From the NCBI GenBank assembly GCA_007693855.1, contig RECU01000040.1, positions 1 through 64,000 on the forward strand: DNA of 64,000 nucleotides. The letters are read 5' to 3'. Source of the stretch: Gammaproteobacteria bacterium. Its GTDB lineage: Bacteria; Pseudomonadota; Gammaproteobacteria; Steroidobacterales; PWYM01. Below the pieces are notes generated by a model. The model did no database searches. It saw nothing but the letters and a program-made list of their open reading frames with translations, and was not told the DNA's origin. Positions 25,078 through 33,566 of this stretch are shown here, piece by piece. The position numbers and the translations under genes were made by a program. Positions within the stretch are counted from its first letter, which is position 1. Each line of letters opens with the position of its first letter.

Positions 25078-26003
25078 GCGAGCGCGCTGCGTCCTCGATC
25101 CCTCAGCCATACCTCGGCCCAATCACCTGCGTCACCGTCACCAGCGAAGACCCCGCAGGTCTCGCGGCCCTCTACAGCGAATGGCTGGACTACCGCGAAG
25201 TCCCCGCGGGAGCAGGCCCGCTGCCGGAAGCGCTCGCCGACGGCTGGGGCGCCCCCGCTCAGGCCGGCGCCGAGACCAGACTGCTGGCGCCTGCCCGGGG
25301 CAGCGGCTTCTGGTTCCGCTTCGTTGCCGGGCAGACCGGCAACTATCGCGCCCTGACCACCTGGGGCTGGAACGCCGCGGAGCTGATCGTCCAGGACGTC
25401 GATGCCCTGGCCGCCCACCTGGCGGACTCGCCCTTTCGCATCATCGGGCCGCCCGAGGACCTGTCGTTCACCGACGCCATCCGCGCCATGCAGATCGAAG
25501 GCCCTGCCGGTGAGGTGGTCTACCTGACCCAGTTCAAGCGCCGGTTGGAGGAATTCGATACGCCGGAGCCCGAGTGCGCCGTGGATCGATGCTTCATCGT
25601 GATTCTTGGCGGGGCAGACCTGTCTGCGCTCAAGCGCTACTACGAGACACGTTTCGGCGTACCCAACGCCCCGGTCATGCCGGTGAAGATCACTGTGCTG
25701 TCGAATGCGCTCGGACTGCCGGCCGAGCAGCCGCATGACCTCTCGGCACTGCCACTCGCTGGGCAGAGTTTCATCGAAGCCGATCAGTACCCGCCAGAGA
25801 CCGTCGCACGGCCGACGCCCGAGGGCGCACTGCCCCCGGCGATGGCGATCGTCAGTTTCCGCGTGCCCGATCTGTCACCGTACCGGGCAGCGGCGCTGGG
25901 GCCAGTCTATACCAGCGACCTCCCGCCCTATGCCGGAGCCCGTGCGCTCACGCTGCGCGGCCCTGCAGGCGAGCTCATCGAACTGATCGAAGCCGTGTGC
26001 TGA
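25074..26003 (+). CDS. VOC-superfamily (glyoxalase/dioxygenase-like) protein
   Basis: A 309-residue protein from a GTG at 25074 that overlaps the previous stop (GTGA). Two beta-alpha-beta-beta-beta modules appear, at about residues 15-150 and 160-305, as in vicinal-oxygen-chelate proteins. The first module has GPITCVTVTSEDPAGLAALYSEWLDY, a typical glyoxalase opening, and ends LTQF; the second ends with ALTLRGPAGELIEL. Metal-ligand residues are not clearly conserved; His is scarce in the first module, so it may be a binding or isomerising protein rather than a metal dioxygenase. It is the last gene of the CoA-transferase operon. Confidence 0.75.
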   Translation: MSERAASSIPQPYLGPITCVTVTSEDPAGLAALYSEWLDYREVPAGAGPLPEALADGWGAPAQAGAETRLLAPARGSGFWFRFVAGQTGNYRALTTWGWNAAELIVQDVDALAAHLADSPFRIIGPPEDLSFTDAIRAMQIEGPAGEVVYLTQFKRRLEEFDTPEPECAVDRCFIVILGGADLSALKRYYETRFGVPNAPVMPVKITVLSNALGLPAEQPHDLSALPLAGQSFIEADQYPPETVARPTPEGALPPAMAIVSFRVPDLSPYRAAALGPVYTSDLPPYAGARALTLRGPAGELIELIEAVC

Positions 26004-26013
26004 CCACGCGCCT

Positions 26014-26676
26014 TCAGCACTTTCGCACGATGGTCAACCCATCACCGATGGGCACCATGCTGAGCTCGATCCGATCGTCGGCGTGTAACTGACGGTTGAG
26101 TGCCCGCAGCGCGCGCGTATCGGCATCATCGCGCTCAGGGTCGGCCACGGCGCCCCCCCAGAGGACGTTATCGAACAGGATCAGCCCGCCGGGGCGAAGC
26201 AGCGCCAGACACAGGGCGTAATACTCTGCGTAGCTTTCCTTGTCCGCGTCGATAAAGGCGAGATCCCACTGGCCCGCCTCGCCCGCATCGAGACGCGCCT
26301 GCAACGTCTCCAGCGCCGGGGCGATCCGCAGGCTGATGCGCCCGGCGACCCCCGCCTTCGCCCAGTAACGCCGGGCCACCCCGGTCGACTCGTCGTTCAC
26401 ATCGCAGGCGAGCAGATGTCCGTCCGGCGGCATCGCCAGAGCCATTGCCAGACTGGAGTAGCCGGTGAAGACCCCGACTTCGATGATCCGCCGGGCCCCC
26501 GAGATCCGCACGAGCATCTGCATGAACTGCCCCTGCTCCGGCGCAATCTGCATGTTGGCGCCCGGCATCCGCGCGGTTTCCTCACGTAACCGCCGCAGGA
26601 TATCGGCTTCGCGTAGAGACACCTCCAGCAGGTACTCGTGCAGTTGGGACGTCAGCGTCAGGGTTCGTCTCGACAT
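26014..26676 (-). CDS. Class I SAM-dependent O-methyltransferase (catechol/caffeoyl-CoA type)
   Basis: A 220-residue enzyme. Motif I is IIEVGVFTGYSSLAMALAM, the metal-binding and motif II segment is DLAFIDADKESYAEYY, and RPGGLILFDNVLWGGAV forms the Asp-Asn metal site. This is the cation-dependent OMT family that methylates catechol-like hydroxyls. The start at 26676 is chosen because GGAGG precedes it and the family begins there; the much longer open frame upstream is the antisense of the TSUP gene. It is convergent with the VOC gene and divergent from the TSUP permease. Confidence 0.92.
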   Translation of the reverse strand: MSRRTLTLTSQLHEYLLEVSLREADILRRLREETARMPGANMQIAPEQGQFMQMLVRISGARRIIEVGVFTGYSSLAMALAMPPDGHLLACDVNDESTGVARRYWAKAGVAGRISLRIAPALETLQARLDAGEAGQWDLAFIDADKESYAEYYALCLALLRPGGLILFDNVLWGGAVADPERDDADTRALRALNRQLHADDRIELSMVPIGDGLTIVRKC

Positions 26677-26757
26677 CAATGGCCTCCGCGCAAGTGGCTG
26701 CGGCGCCATCCTACTACGCGTCACACGTACAATGCCCCGACACCTGAGGAACCCGCC

Positions 26758-27585
26758 ATGAATCCAGACCCGCAGCAGCTGTACTGGCTGGTCGCCGCGC
26801 TCGTGCTGGCTGGACTGCTGGCGGGCCTGCTCGCGGGCCTGCTCGGCGTCGGTGGCGGCCTGGTGATCGTCCCGGTCGTCTACCAGGTGTTGCTCACCAC
26901 CGGGGCCTCGGAAGAGCACCTGATGCAGGTGGCTGTTGGCACCTCGCTCCTGTTGATCGTCCCGACAGGCCTGCGCTCGGCACTCGGCCACCATCGCCGC
27001 GGCGCGGTCCTTGGCTGGCTGCTGCGTCGCTGGGCACTGGCGCTCGTCTTCGGGGTGATGGTGGGCGTCGTGGCGGCACATACACTGAGCAGCGGCGCAC
27101 TGGCGCTGGTGTTCGCGACGCTCGTTCTTGCCATGGCCGGATGGCTGATCTGGGCGCCCGAGAGTTTCCGCTTGGGCCAGGCTCTGCCCACCGGCCCGGT
27201 CGCCCACGCCATTCCAGCCAGCATCGGCGGCTTGTCCGCGCTCATGGGAATCGGCGGCGGCTCGCTGTCCGTCCCGATCATGTCCGCCTACGGCATCCCC
27301 CTGCTGCAGGCCGTCGGTACCTCTGCCGCCCTGGGTCTGATGATCGCGCTCCCTGGCGCTGCCGGCTTCATGATCGCTGGCTGGCCGATCGAAAACCTGC
27401 CGCCCTACTCGCTCGGCTACGTCAACCTGCTGGTGGCCGCCTGCATACTCCCAAGCATGCTGCTCGCCGTCCCTGCCGGAGTGCGCCTCGCACACCATGT
27501 GTCCGGGCGTACCCTGCGCCTGGCCTTCGCGCTATTCCTGATCGTTACCGGCCTACGCATGTCCTGGGCGGGACTCGCAGGATAA
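26758..27585 (+). CDS. TSUP-family permease (TauE/SafE type)
   Basis: A 275-residue membrane protein with about eight helices. The duplicated TSUP motif appears as GLLAGLLGVGGGLVIVPVVY near residue 20 and as LMGIGGGSLSVPIMS in the second half. These proteins move sulfite, organosulfonates or other anions across the inner membrane. Start ATG at 26758 has TGAGGA upstream. It is divergent from the O-methyltransferase and convergent with the ferredoxin gene. The substrate is unknown. Confidence 0.9.
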   Translation: MNPDPQQLYWLVAALVLAGLLAGLLAGLLGVGGGLVIVPVVYQVLLTTGASEEHLMQVAVGTSLLLIVPTGLRSALGHHRRGAVLGWLLRRWALALVFGVMVGVVAAHTLSSGALALVFATLVLAMAGWLIWAPESFRLGQALPTGPVAHAIPASIGGLSALMGIGGGSLSVPIMSAYGIPLLQAVGTSAALGLMIALPGAAGFMIAGWPIENLPPYSLGYVNLLVAACILPSMLLAVPAGVRLAHHVSGRTLRLAFALFLIVTGLRMSWAGLAG

Positions 27586-27594
27586 GCGCCGAGC

Positions 27595-27915
27595 TCAGTG
27601 TTCGTTCTGGGCCACGTGCACAATCAAACCGTCAAGCGCCTCGGTGACCTCAATCTGGCAGGTCAGACGACTGGCGTCGTTGCGCTCATAGGCCGCATCC
27701 AGCATGCAGTCTTCCATGTCGTCCATCCGCGGCAACCGTTCCAGCCAGGCCTCATCGATGTAGGCGTGACATGTCGCACAGGCGCAAGCACCCCCACACT
27801 CCGCGACAATACCATCGACATCGTTGTTGACGGCGCCCTCCATGACCGTCAAACCGACCTCGACTTCGATCTCACGCCGACTGCCATCCGGCTGAATATA
27901 AATTACCTTGGGCAT
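27595..27915 (-). CDS. [2Fe-2S] ferredoxin, adrenodoxin/putidaredoxin type
   Basis: A 106-residue ferredoxin. Cys40, Cys46 and Cys49 (pattern C-x5-C-x2-C, ECGGACACATCHA) with Cys86 (LTCQI) would bind the 2Fe-2S cluster, as in ferredoxins that serve cytochromes P450 or ring hydroxylases. An extra Cys at 44 is also present. I choose the ATG at 27915; a GTG at 27924 is possible. It is transcribed alone between the TSUP gene and the terminator of the TonB operon, and no P450 or reductase gene is adjacent, so its partner is elsewhere. Confidence 0.93.
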   Translation of the reverse strand: MPKVIYIQPDGSRREIEVEVGLTVMEGAVNNDVDGIVAECGGACACATCHAYIDEAWLERLPRMDDMEDCMLDAAYERNDASRLTCQIEVTEALDGLIVHVAQNEH

Positions 27916-28020
27916 GCTGCTCACTTCAGAGTTACCGGAAACCGCGCGATTCTAGGGACTGTGACCGGCCCGCGCAAACCACCGTGTCGCCTGTGTCCAT
28001 AGGCCGGCTGAAGCACGCAT

Positions 28021-28052
28021 AAAAAAACGGGCCTGCCATGCCAGCAGGCCCG
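28021..28052 (-). terminator. Intrinsic terminator of the TonB2-type operon
   Basis: On the minus strand, a 9-bp stem (CGGGCCTGC with GCAGGCCCG) and 7-nt loop is followed by seven consecutive Ts (A-run 28021-28027 on the plus strand). It lies 21 nt beyond the stop of the TPR gene at 28073 and is a textbook rho-independent terminator for that operon. Confidence 0.93.
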
Positions 28053-28072
28053 TCATTCGGTGCGGCCAGCGC

Positions 28073-29395
28073 TCAGCTACGCGCCAGCTGCCGCTGGAGA
28101 TCCTGCCGGCGGGACACCTCTCGCTCGATGAACTCGATCCACTGATTTGCCGTGCGCCGGCTGCGATCATCGCTGCGCGCAGCCCTGAACGCCGTCTTGG
28201 CAGGCTCATACTGCTGCAGTTCGTACAGGCACATCCCCAGGACAACGTTGGCGGTATCCGGTCGACGCAGTCCGCCCCGATTCAATCCCGCGCGCGCAGC
28301 CTCCACGCACTGCTCGTGCTGGTCCAGATTGAGGTGAGACTGAGCAAGCTGCAGATACAGCTGTCCGTCGCCCGAACGGCGCGCGGCCTCCTGCAGCGGT
28401 GGAATGGCCCGGCGGTCATCCTGTGACATCATCCAGGCCTGCGACAGCAGCCGATAATTACGCTCATTGCGTTCCACGATGCCATCCGCCATGCCGCGCT
28501 CAAGAATCCTCGCGCCCTTGTACGGCCCACCGGACTGCAGGTAGAGCTGCGCGAGCTGCACGATTTCGTTCTCGCGGTCCATGAGGCCTTCCTCATAAAT
28601 CGCCTCAAGCACCGCAACCTGTCGCCGCTGCATCCCCAGCTCGCCATACACCGCGGAAAGGTGGGTCCAGTACTCTTTCTTGGGCCAGCGCGTCACCAGC
28701 AACTCCAGCACCTCGCGCAGCCGCGCCGTGTCCTCCAGCTGGAAATATCCGGCGCGCAGCAAACCGTACCATTCCTCACGCGCACCGCCGTCACGGTCAC
28801 GCTCGGCAATCTCGATCGCGCGGTTCAGGTACTCGACTGACTGACGGTACTGCTCAAGCTGGTAATGCGCCACGGCAAGCAGGTAGAACGGATCGCCACC
28901 CGGGTTCTGAGCCGAGGCCAACCAGCGGTTCCCGTACTCCAACGCCTTCTCGTACTGCTCAGTGGCCATCGCCAATTGGACCAGCGTCCACAGGGTGTCG
29001 TTCATGAACCCTTGTGGCAGATCAGGAAGCGCCACGACCTGCTCGAAAGCGCGTACCGCGGCCGTGAGATTTTCCTGCTGATAGTCGATCAGACCGGTGA
29101 AATAGAGGATTTGACCACGCTCGTAGCTGTTCAGATCCTGGATGGTCCGAATACGATCCAGTTCACGCCGTGCGCCGGCGTAATCCTCTTCCTCGAGCCG
29201 CTCCTGCGCCCCGGACAACCCCTGGAACACACGCTCACGAAGCGCCTGCACCTGCCGGGTTTCCTCTTCCTGGGCCACAGCACTCGCGACTGGCGAGAAG
29301 CCACCAGGCCCGGCACCGAGCAACAAGGCGACGGCCGTAGCCAGCGCCGCAATCACCGGGCCTTTACCGCTCCGGGGGGTTGCTGAAGTCTCCAT
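28073..29395 (-). CDS. Secreted TPR-repeat protein of the TonB2-type operon
   Basis: A 440-residue protein with a signal peptide (GPVIAALATAVALLLGAG, cleavage likely after ASAVA-Q) and then tandem tetratricopeptide-like helical pairs from about residue 60 to the end (ILYFTGLIDYQQ, FYLLAVAHYQLEQY, QLYLQLAQSHLNLDQ, NVVLGMCLYELQQY). The start at 29395 has GAGGAGG upstream. It is the last gene of the DUF3450-ttpC-exbB-exbD-tonB operon. A TPR protein at this place is typical of these TonB2 systems, and it is thought to help the periplasmic complex assemble or select receptors. No enzymatic motif is seen. Confidence 0.88.
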   Translation of the reverse strand: METSATPRSGKGPVIAALATAVALLLGAGPGGFSPVASAVAQEEETRQVQALRERVFQGLSGAQERLEEEDYAGARRELDRIRTIQDLNSYERGQILYFTGLIDYQQENLTAAVRAFEQVVALPDLPQGFMNDTLWTLVQLAMATEQYEKALEYGNRWLASAQNPGGDPFYLLAVAHYQLEQYRQSVEYLNRAIEIAERDRDGGAREEWYGLLRAGYFQLEDTARLREVLELLVTRWPKKEYWTHLSAVYGELGMQRRQVAVLEAIYEEGLMDRENEIVQLAQLYLQSGGPYKGARILERGMADGIVERNERNYRLLSQAWMMSQDDRRAIPPLQEAARRSGDGQLYLQLAQSHLNLDQHEQCVEAARAGLNRGGLRRPDTANVVLGMCLYELQQYEPAKTAFRAARSDDRSRRTANQWIEFIEREVSRRQDLQRQLARS

Positions 29396-29436
29396 TTCTG
29401 CCGCCTCCTCTCGCATCCGTCCTCGCACCACTGGTG

Positions 29437-30036
29437 TCAGTCCTCAAGCCGGAAGGTGATACGGAATCTGACCCCCGGAACATCGACGGGTTCACCGTCG
29501 ATCACGCGCGGCCGATAACGAAACCGCATCACGGCATCGGCCGCTGCACTTTCGAAGATCGAGTTGGACGATTCCACAACGATCGGATCTCGCACGGTGC
29601 CTTGTCGAGTCACGGTAAATTCCAGCGTCACCCATCCCTCGAGACCACGCATCTGGGCCCGGCGGGGATAATTGGGTGCCACCTGCACGATCGGCATGTA
29701 CTCACCGTCGCTGAAGAAGCCGTCGCGGCCGATGTCCATATCATGGGATACCGTGGGGGCACTCACGCCGATCGCTGCGCCCGCCGCCATGTCCATGTCA
29801 TCCATCTGCCGGTCCGGCTGGTCCGGCGGCGGCGCATCGGGCTCGGGTGGCCGCTCGGGGCGGTCTTCGCGGGTTTCAGTCTGCTCGTCTCGCTGCACGC
29901 GCACGAAGTCGACGAACCTGAAGGTACGCTCATCGGTCAGGGCAGGCACGCCCATGACGATCAGGTACTGCATCACCCACAACAGCGTGAAGGTGACGAA
30001 GGTACCCACCACCACGGAGATCAGGATTCTCACCAT
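29437..30036 (-). CDS. tonB: TonB energy-transducing protein (TonB2 type)
   Basis: A 199-residue protein. It has one N-terminal transmembrane helix (ILISVVVGTFVTFTLLWVMQYLIV), a Pro/Asp/Glu-rich linker (RPERPPEPDAPPPDQPDR) and the C-terminal TonB fold with YPRRAQMRGLEGWVTLEFTV and FRYRPRVIDGEPV. It links proton-motive force from ExbB/ExbD to outer-membrane receptors. The short linker and absence of the usual long Pro-Lys stretch match TonB2 proteins. It lies between exbD and the TPR gene on one operon. Confidence 0.93.
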   Translation of the reverse strand: MVRILISVVVGTFVTFTLLWVMQYLIVMGVPALTDERTFRFVDFVRVQRDEQTETREDRPERPPEPDAPPPDQPDRQMDDMDMAAGAAIGVSAPTVSHDMDIGRDGFFSDGEYMPIVQVAPNYPRRAQMRGLEGWVTLEFTVTRQGTVRDPIVVESSNSIFESAAADAVMRFRYRPRVIDGEPVDVPGVRFRITFRLED

Positions 30037-30115
30037 GCTTCAGCCCTCCTGCTCGATACCCGCCCCGCCAGGGGCGCCTGGCCTATCGACCGTGCGCGTT
30101 CGCCCGCGGGGATCA

Positions 30116-30526
30116 TCAGTTCTCCTGCGCCGCGATGGAGACGTTGAACACACCCGCCTGCCGTGAAGCGTCCATGACCTGAATCAAAGTTTCCGTCACG
30201 GCTCTCTTGTCCGCCTGGATGACCACCGAGCCCTCAGGGTTTTCGGCGTGCAGCCGCTCGATGTTCGCCCGGAGGGCACGCGGATCTACCTGCCGCCGAT
30301 CGATCCAGATCTCGTTGTTCTCGGAAATGGCGATCAGGATGTTGGCCCGCTCCTGGCGCACGGCGGTCTGTGCATCCGGACGGTTGACATCGATACCGGC
30401 TTCCTTGACGAACGAGGCGGTCACGATGAAGAAGATGAGCATGATGAACACCACGTCGAGCATCGGCGTGATGTTGATTTCATTCTCTTCTTCTTCAGTC
30501 CCGGCTCCAGCGAAATTCCTGCGCAT
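30116..30526 (-). CDS. exbD: Biopolymer transport protein ExbD
   Basis: A 136-residue protein with a short cytoplasmic N-terminus, one transmembrane helix with the essential Asp (INITPMLDVVFIMLIFFIVT, the membrane Asp in MLDVV) and a periplasmic domain (VVIQADKRAVTETLIQVMD). The Asp is the proton carrier of ExbB-ExbD motors. It lies 11 nt downstream of exbB and is followed by tonB. Confidence 0.96.
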   Translation of the reverse strand: MRRNFAGAGTEEEENEINITPMLDVVFIMLIFFIVTASFVKEAGIDVNRPDAQTAVRQERANILIAISENNEIWIDRRQVDPRALRANIERLHAENPEGSVVIQADKRAVTETLIQVMDASRQAGVFNVSIAAQEN

Positions 30527-30537
30527 GGCTTGGTTCC

Positions 30538-31065
30538 TCAGTGATCCATCGTGAGCTCGTCTTCGAGCAGTGCAACTTCACGGTTGGCGCGGTTGGTCAG
30601 GATAGTGGCGAACAGAACTCCCGAGAGTGCCCCCACCATGCCGGCCATGGTCGGAATGGTGGCCTTCGACACCCCGGAGGCCATGGCGCGGGCGTTGCCC
30701 GTGCCGGTGACCGCCATGACGTCGAACACCTCGACCATGCCGGTGACCGTGCCCAGCAGACCCAACAGCGGGCACAGCGCCACCAGCGTCTTGATCATCG
30801 GCAGGCCGGCATTGGCAGACAGTCGCACCTCTGAGACAAGGGCCTGGCGAATATTCGCGGCCTCCCAGGATCTCCGCTCCGAGCGTGCCTCCCACTTGCG
30901 GAAAACCTCCCGGCTCTGCTGCTTCAACCCGGTGTTGAAGTAGATGAACCGCTCGAGGATCAGCACCCACATGAAGAAGATCGTCCACCCGATTATGACC
31001 AGTACGTCGCCTCCAAGTTCAAGGAAGTCGCGTATCGGTTCCCACATGTCAATCAGTAGTTGCAT
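30538..31065 (-). CDS. exbB: ExbB-type proton channel protein (ExbB2)
   Basis: A 175-residue MotA/TolQ/ExbB protein with three helices (VLVIIGWTIFFMWVLILERFIYF, then CPLLGLLGTVTGMVEVF and MAGMVGALSGVLFATIL). The LGLLGTVTGM stretch is the family signature. With ExbD it forms the proton channel that energises TonB. It is short and lacks the periplasmic extension carried by the upstream TtpC-like protein, so the operon encodes two ExbB-type proteins. Confidence 0.94.
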   Translation of the reverse strand: MQLLIDMWEPIRDFLELGGDVLVIIGWTIFFMWVLILERFIYFNTGLKQQSREVFRKWEARSERRSWEAANIRQALVSEVRLSANAGLPMIKTLVALCPLLGLLGTVTGMVEVFDVMAVTGTGNARAMASGVSKATIPTMAGMVGALSGVLFATILTNRANREVALLEDELTMDH

Positions 31066-31107
31066 GGACTACCTCTCGCGTCGCGTCGGCAAGGAATGAC
31101 GGCGGCC

Positions 31108-32496
31108 TCAGGCCGCCGCCCCCTTGTGCTCTGCTTCCGAGTGCTGGGCCACGATGCCGGCGCTCTGCTCATTGAGAACGTGCAGAATGCGCTTGCTGCG
31201 ACCGCTGACGACGGTGTGCAGGAGCACGATCGGAATGGCAACCACCAGACCGAGCACCGTGGTCACCAGGGCCTGCGAGATACCGCCCGCCATCAGCGTG
31301 GGATCACCCGTACCGAACAGGGTAATGGCCTGGAAGGTCTGGATCATACCGGTGACGGTACCCAGCAGACCCATCAATGGTGCGACCACCGAAATGATCT
31401 TAAGGAACAACAGGAACCGTTGCAGACGTGGCGTCTCTTTAATGATCGCCTCACCCAGCTTGAGTTCCAGCGTCTCGGTATCCACACCCCTGTTGGCGTG
31501 ATACACCTTCATGACCCGACCCAGCGGATTGTCATCTCGGGCTTCGGCCGACTTCAGCTGACTACTGACCTTGCTGCTCGTAATCCCGAGGGTAATCAGG
31601 CGTTCAATGGCAAGCAGCAGACCCAGCAGACCCAGAGCGATAATCACGTAACCGACTTCAGCACCCTGCTGAATGCGCTCGACTATCGAGGGGTATTCGA
31701 TAAGCAGGGCCAGCAGCTGACCGCGCGTCGGATCAAGCGCGAACGGCGTGAAACCGTCGCTTGCATTCACCAGCCGCGAGGTGCTGGTAATGAAACGCCG
31801 CTGGTCGGGCTGGCGGGCAATCTCGCTGATCGTGCCCGTGGAAGGCGAATAGGCGAGGTAGGCGCCATCGGAGATGATGTTGAACGCACCCACCCGGACG
31901 ACGTTACGCGTCTCGCGATCGCCGCCGGCAGAGACCACCTCCATCGGCATCCGGGCCACCCGGCCAAGCTCGGTGGCCTCACGCTGCAGCTCGAACCACA
32001 GACGCTCGATCTCTTCCACGGAGGCAATGCGGGCTGTCTGCCCCATGCGCTCGGCAAGACTGAGGAGGAAGTCGCGCCGATCGGGGTACTGGATCGCGGT
32101 CAGCGAATTGTCGAACTGGCTGGCGGCATCGCCTGCAACCAGCTGCACCACGCCGAACAGCTCGCGCAGCTCACCCAGGCTCTCATTGAGTTCAGCATTG
32201 AGCCGGGAGAGTTCCCGCTCGTTTTCACCGAACGTACCCTCGAGCCGCTCGCTGCGGCGCTCTTCGTTGGTCTGGCGTTGACGCGCTTCCCGGAGCAGCC
32301 GCTCCTGCTCGCCTCGCTGCGCCTCGAACTCGCGCTCGCGCTGCCGGGCCTCCTCGGAGTCCCGCGCACGGCCCTGCTCCACCAGACGGAGAAGCTCTTC
32401 CAGGCTGCGGGCCTGGCCATTGGCATCGGCAGGCGCAAGCGTACCGAGCCCGAAAATGACGGCGACGACCGTCGCCAGCAAAAATTTGACTCTCAT
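31108..32496 (-). CDS. TtpC-like protein: ExbB/TolQ domain with long periplasmic coiled coil
   Basis: A 462-residue protein with a signal peptide (LLATVVAVIFGLGTLAPADA), a charged coiled coil at about residues 30-125 rich in Glu/Arg/Gln, a periplasmic domain, and a C-terminal MotA/TolQ/ExbB domain (helix GYVIIALGLLGLLLAIERLI, then APLMGLLGTVTGMIQTFQAI and TVLGLVVAIPIVLLH). This is the architecture of TtpC, the extra component needed for TonB2-type iron uptake in Vibrio and relatives. It follows the DUF3450 gene with only 2 nt between. Confidence 0.9.
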   Translation of the reverse strand: MRVKFLLATVVAVIFGLGTLAPADANGQARSLEELLRLVEQGRARDSEEARQREREFEAQRGEQERLLREARQRQTNEERRSERLEGTFGENERELSRLNAELNESLGELRELFGVVQLVAGDAASQFDNSLTAIQYPDRRDFLLSLAERMGQTARIASVEEIERLWFELQREATELGRVARMPMEVVSAGGDRETRNVVRVGAFNIISDGAYLAYSPSTGTISEIARQPDQRRFITSTSRLVNASDGFTPFALDPTRGQLLALLIEYPSIVERIQQGAEVGYVIIALGLLGLLLAIERLITLGITSSKVSSQLKSAEARDDNPLGRVMKVYHANRGVDTETLELKLGEAIIKETPRLQRFLLFLKIISVVAPLMGLLGTVTGMIQTFQAITLFGTGDPTLMAGGISQALVTTVLGLVVAIPIVLLHTVVSGRSKRILHVLNEQSAGIVAQHSEAEHKGAAA

Positions 32497-32498
32497 TG

Positions 32499-33275
32499 TC
32501 AGATGTCCTCCGGAGCGGCGATCGGCATCATGAGCAACTCAGGCGCGATCTGGCGACGAGCGACCCGGAGACCCTGACGAATCCGGTTGCGGTAATCACT
32601 GCCAAGCTCGACCCACTGACCGGCGCGCTGGTCCCACGCGCCCTGGCGCTGGCCATCCGCGGTCTGGTAGACGAGGGCAATACGGCCCACGCGCAGGAAA
32701 TCCACCTGGCGTTCGACACCACCGACCTCGAGCATCCCCGAGTAATACTCGATGGTCCGGCCGTACTCGTTCTCGATCTGGTAGGCCTCCATGACGCGGC
32801 GGAATTTCTCAGCCACCGTCACGTCCTGGCGCTCAAGGATATTGCGCAGATCCTCGACCCGATTCCGCCGCTCATCGGCGAGAAACGGCACATCGAGAGA
32901 GACAAATTGATCGAGACCTTCGATCATGCGGTCCATCAGCGGCACAACCTGACGCTGGATGACCGTAACCTGCTCGATCGAGTTCTGGATCTCCTGTTTC
33001 TGGTTCTCCTGGCGCTCGACCTGCCGCTCCAGCAGTGCGTTGTAGACTTCCAGGCCCTCGATCTCCCGAGAGACCTGCCGGAACTGGTCGGTAAGGCTGC
33101 GGGTCTGGTTGACGATGTTATCGACCCGTTGCTGCGACTCCTGGGCGATCGTGATGCGACGCTCCCCCTGGGTGAGCACCTGATCCAGGTTCTGCGCGGA
33201 CGCGGCGGTAACCAGCAAGCTTCCCGCCGCGCCAGCGCAGACGGCGGCGAGCACGCTACTACGCTTGGGTTTCAT
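32499..33275 (-). CDS. DUF3450 periplasmic coiled-coil protein
   Basis: A 258-residue protein with an N-terminal signal peptide (VLAAVCAGAAGSLLVTAASA-Q) and a long coiled coil at about residues 30-125 (ESQQRVDNIVNQTRSLTDQF, then RQVERQENQKQEIQNS), then a compact domain with VERQVDFLRVGRIALVYQT and AGQWVELGSDYR. This is the DUF3450 family, encoded first in TonB2/TtpC operons. Its role is unknown; it probably contacts TtpC in the periplasm. First gene of the operon behind the promoter at 33428-33456. Confidence 0.9.
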   Translation of the reverse strand: MKPKRSSVLAAVCAGAAGSLLVTAASAQNLDQVLTQGERRITIAQESQQRVDNIVNQTRSLTDQFRQVSREIEGLEVYNALLERQVERQENQKQEIQNSIEQVTVIQRQVVPLMDRMIEGLDQFVSLDVPFLADERRNRVEDLRNILERQDVTVAEKFRRVMEAYQIENEYGRTIEYYSGMLEVGGVERQVDFLRVGRIALVYQTADGQRQGAWDQRAGQWVELGSDYRNRIRQGLRVARRQIAPELLMMPIAAPEDI

Positions 33276-33427
33276 TGACTCTCCTCAAGTCCGGTCATCT
33301 CTGTCGGATTCTGGAATGGATTGCTACTACAAAGAAAAATTCGAGGATATGGGGAACCCCATTCCGGACGAACCCGGCTTCCCTGCCCCTCACCCGCGCT
33401 GACACTTTGTCCGGTCAGCATCCCCCT

Positions 33428-33456
33428 ACTAAAACGGCTTGGCGGCGCCAAGTCAA
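33428..33456 (-). promoter_or_regulatory. Sigma-70 promoter for the TonB2-type operon with internal inverted repeat
   Basis: On the minus strand, -35 TTGACT (33456-33451) and -10 TTTAGT (33433-33428) are 17 nt apart. The spacer holds the inverted repeat CTTGGC (33438-33443) / GCCAAG (33447-33452), which would be a natural repressor site; another GCCAAG lies upstream. It does not look like a Fur box (GATAATGATAATCATTATC type), so regulation may not be by iron through Fur. Confidence 0.5.
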
Positions 33457-33566
33457 TCCCGCCAAGCGATTCATCGGAGCAATACCCGCCTCCCGAGCGG
33501 ATCTGTTCCCGTTAGATAGAGCGGGATCGAAACACGCATCAAGCGTCCGCCAACCCAGCTTGCGAA

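Noticed and set aside
26677-27498. N-terminal extension of the O-methyltransferase frame to give a 494-residue protein
   Set aside because: The extension is exactly antisense to the TSUP permease, and the O-methyltransferase has a proper ribosome-binding site and family start at 26676.
33438-33452. CTTGGC/GCCAAG repeat as a Fur box
   Set aside because: It does not match the GATAATGATAATCATTATC-type consensus at all; it is retained only as an unassigned inverted repeat.
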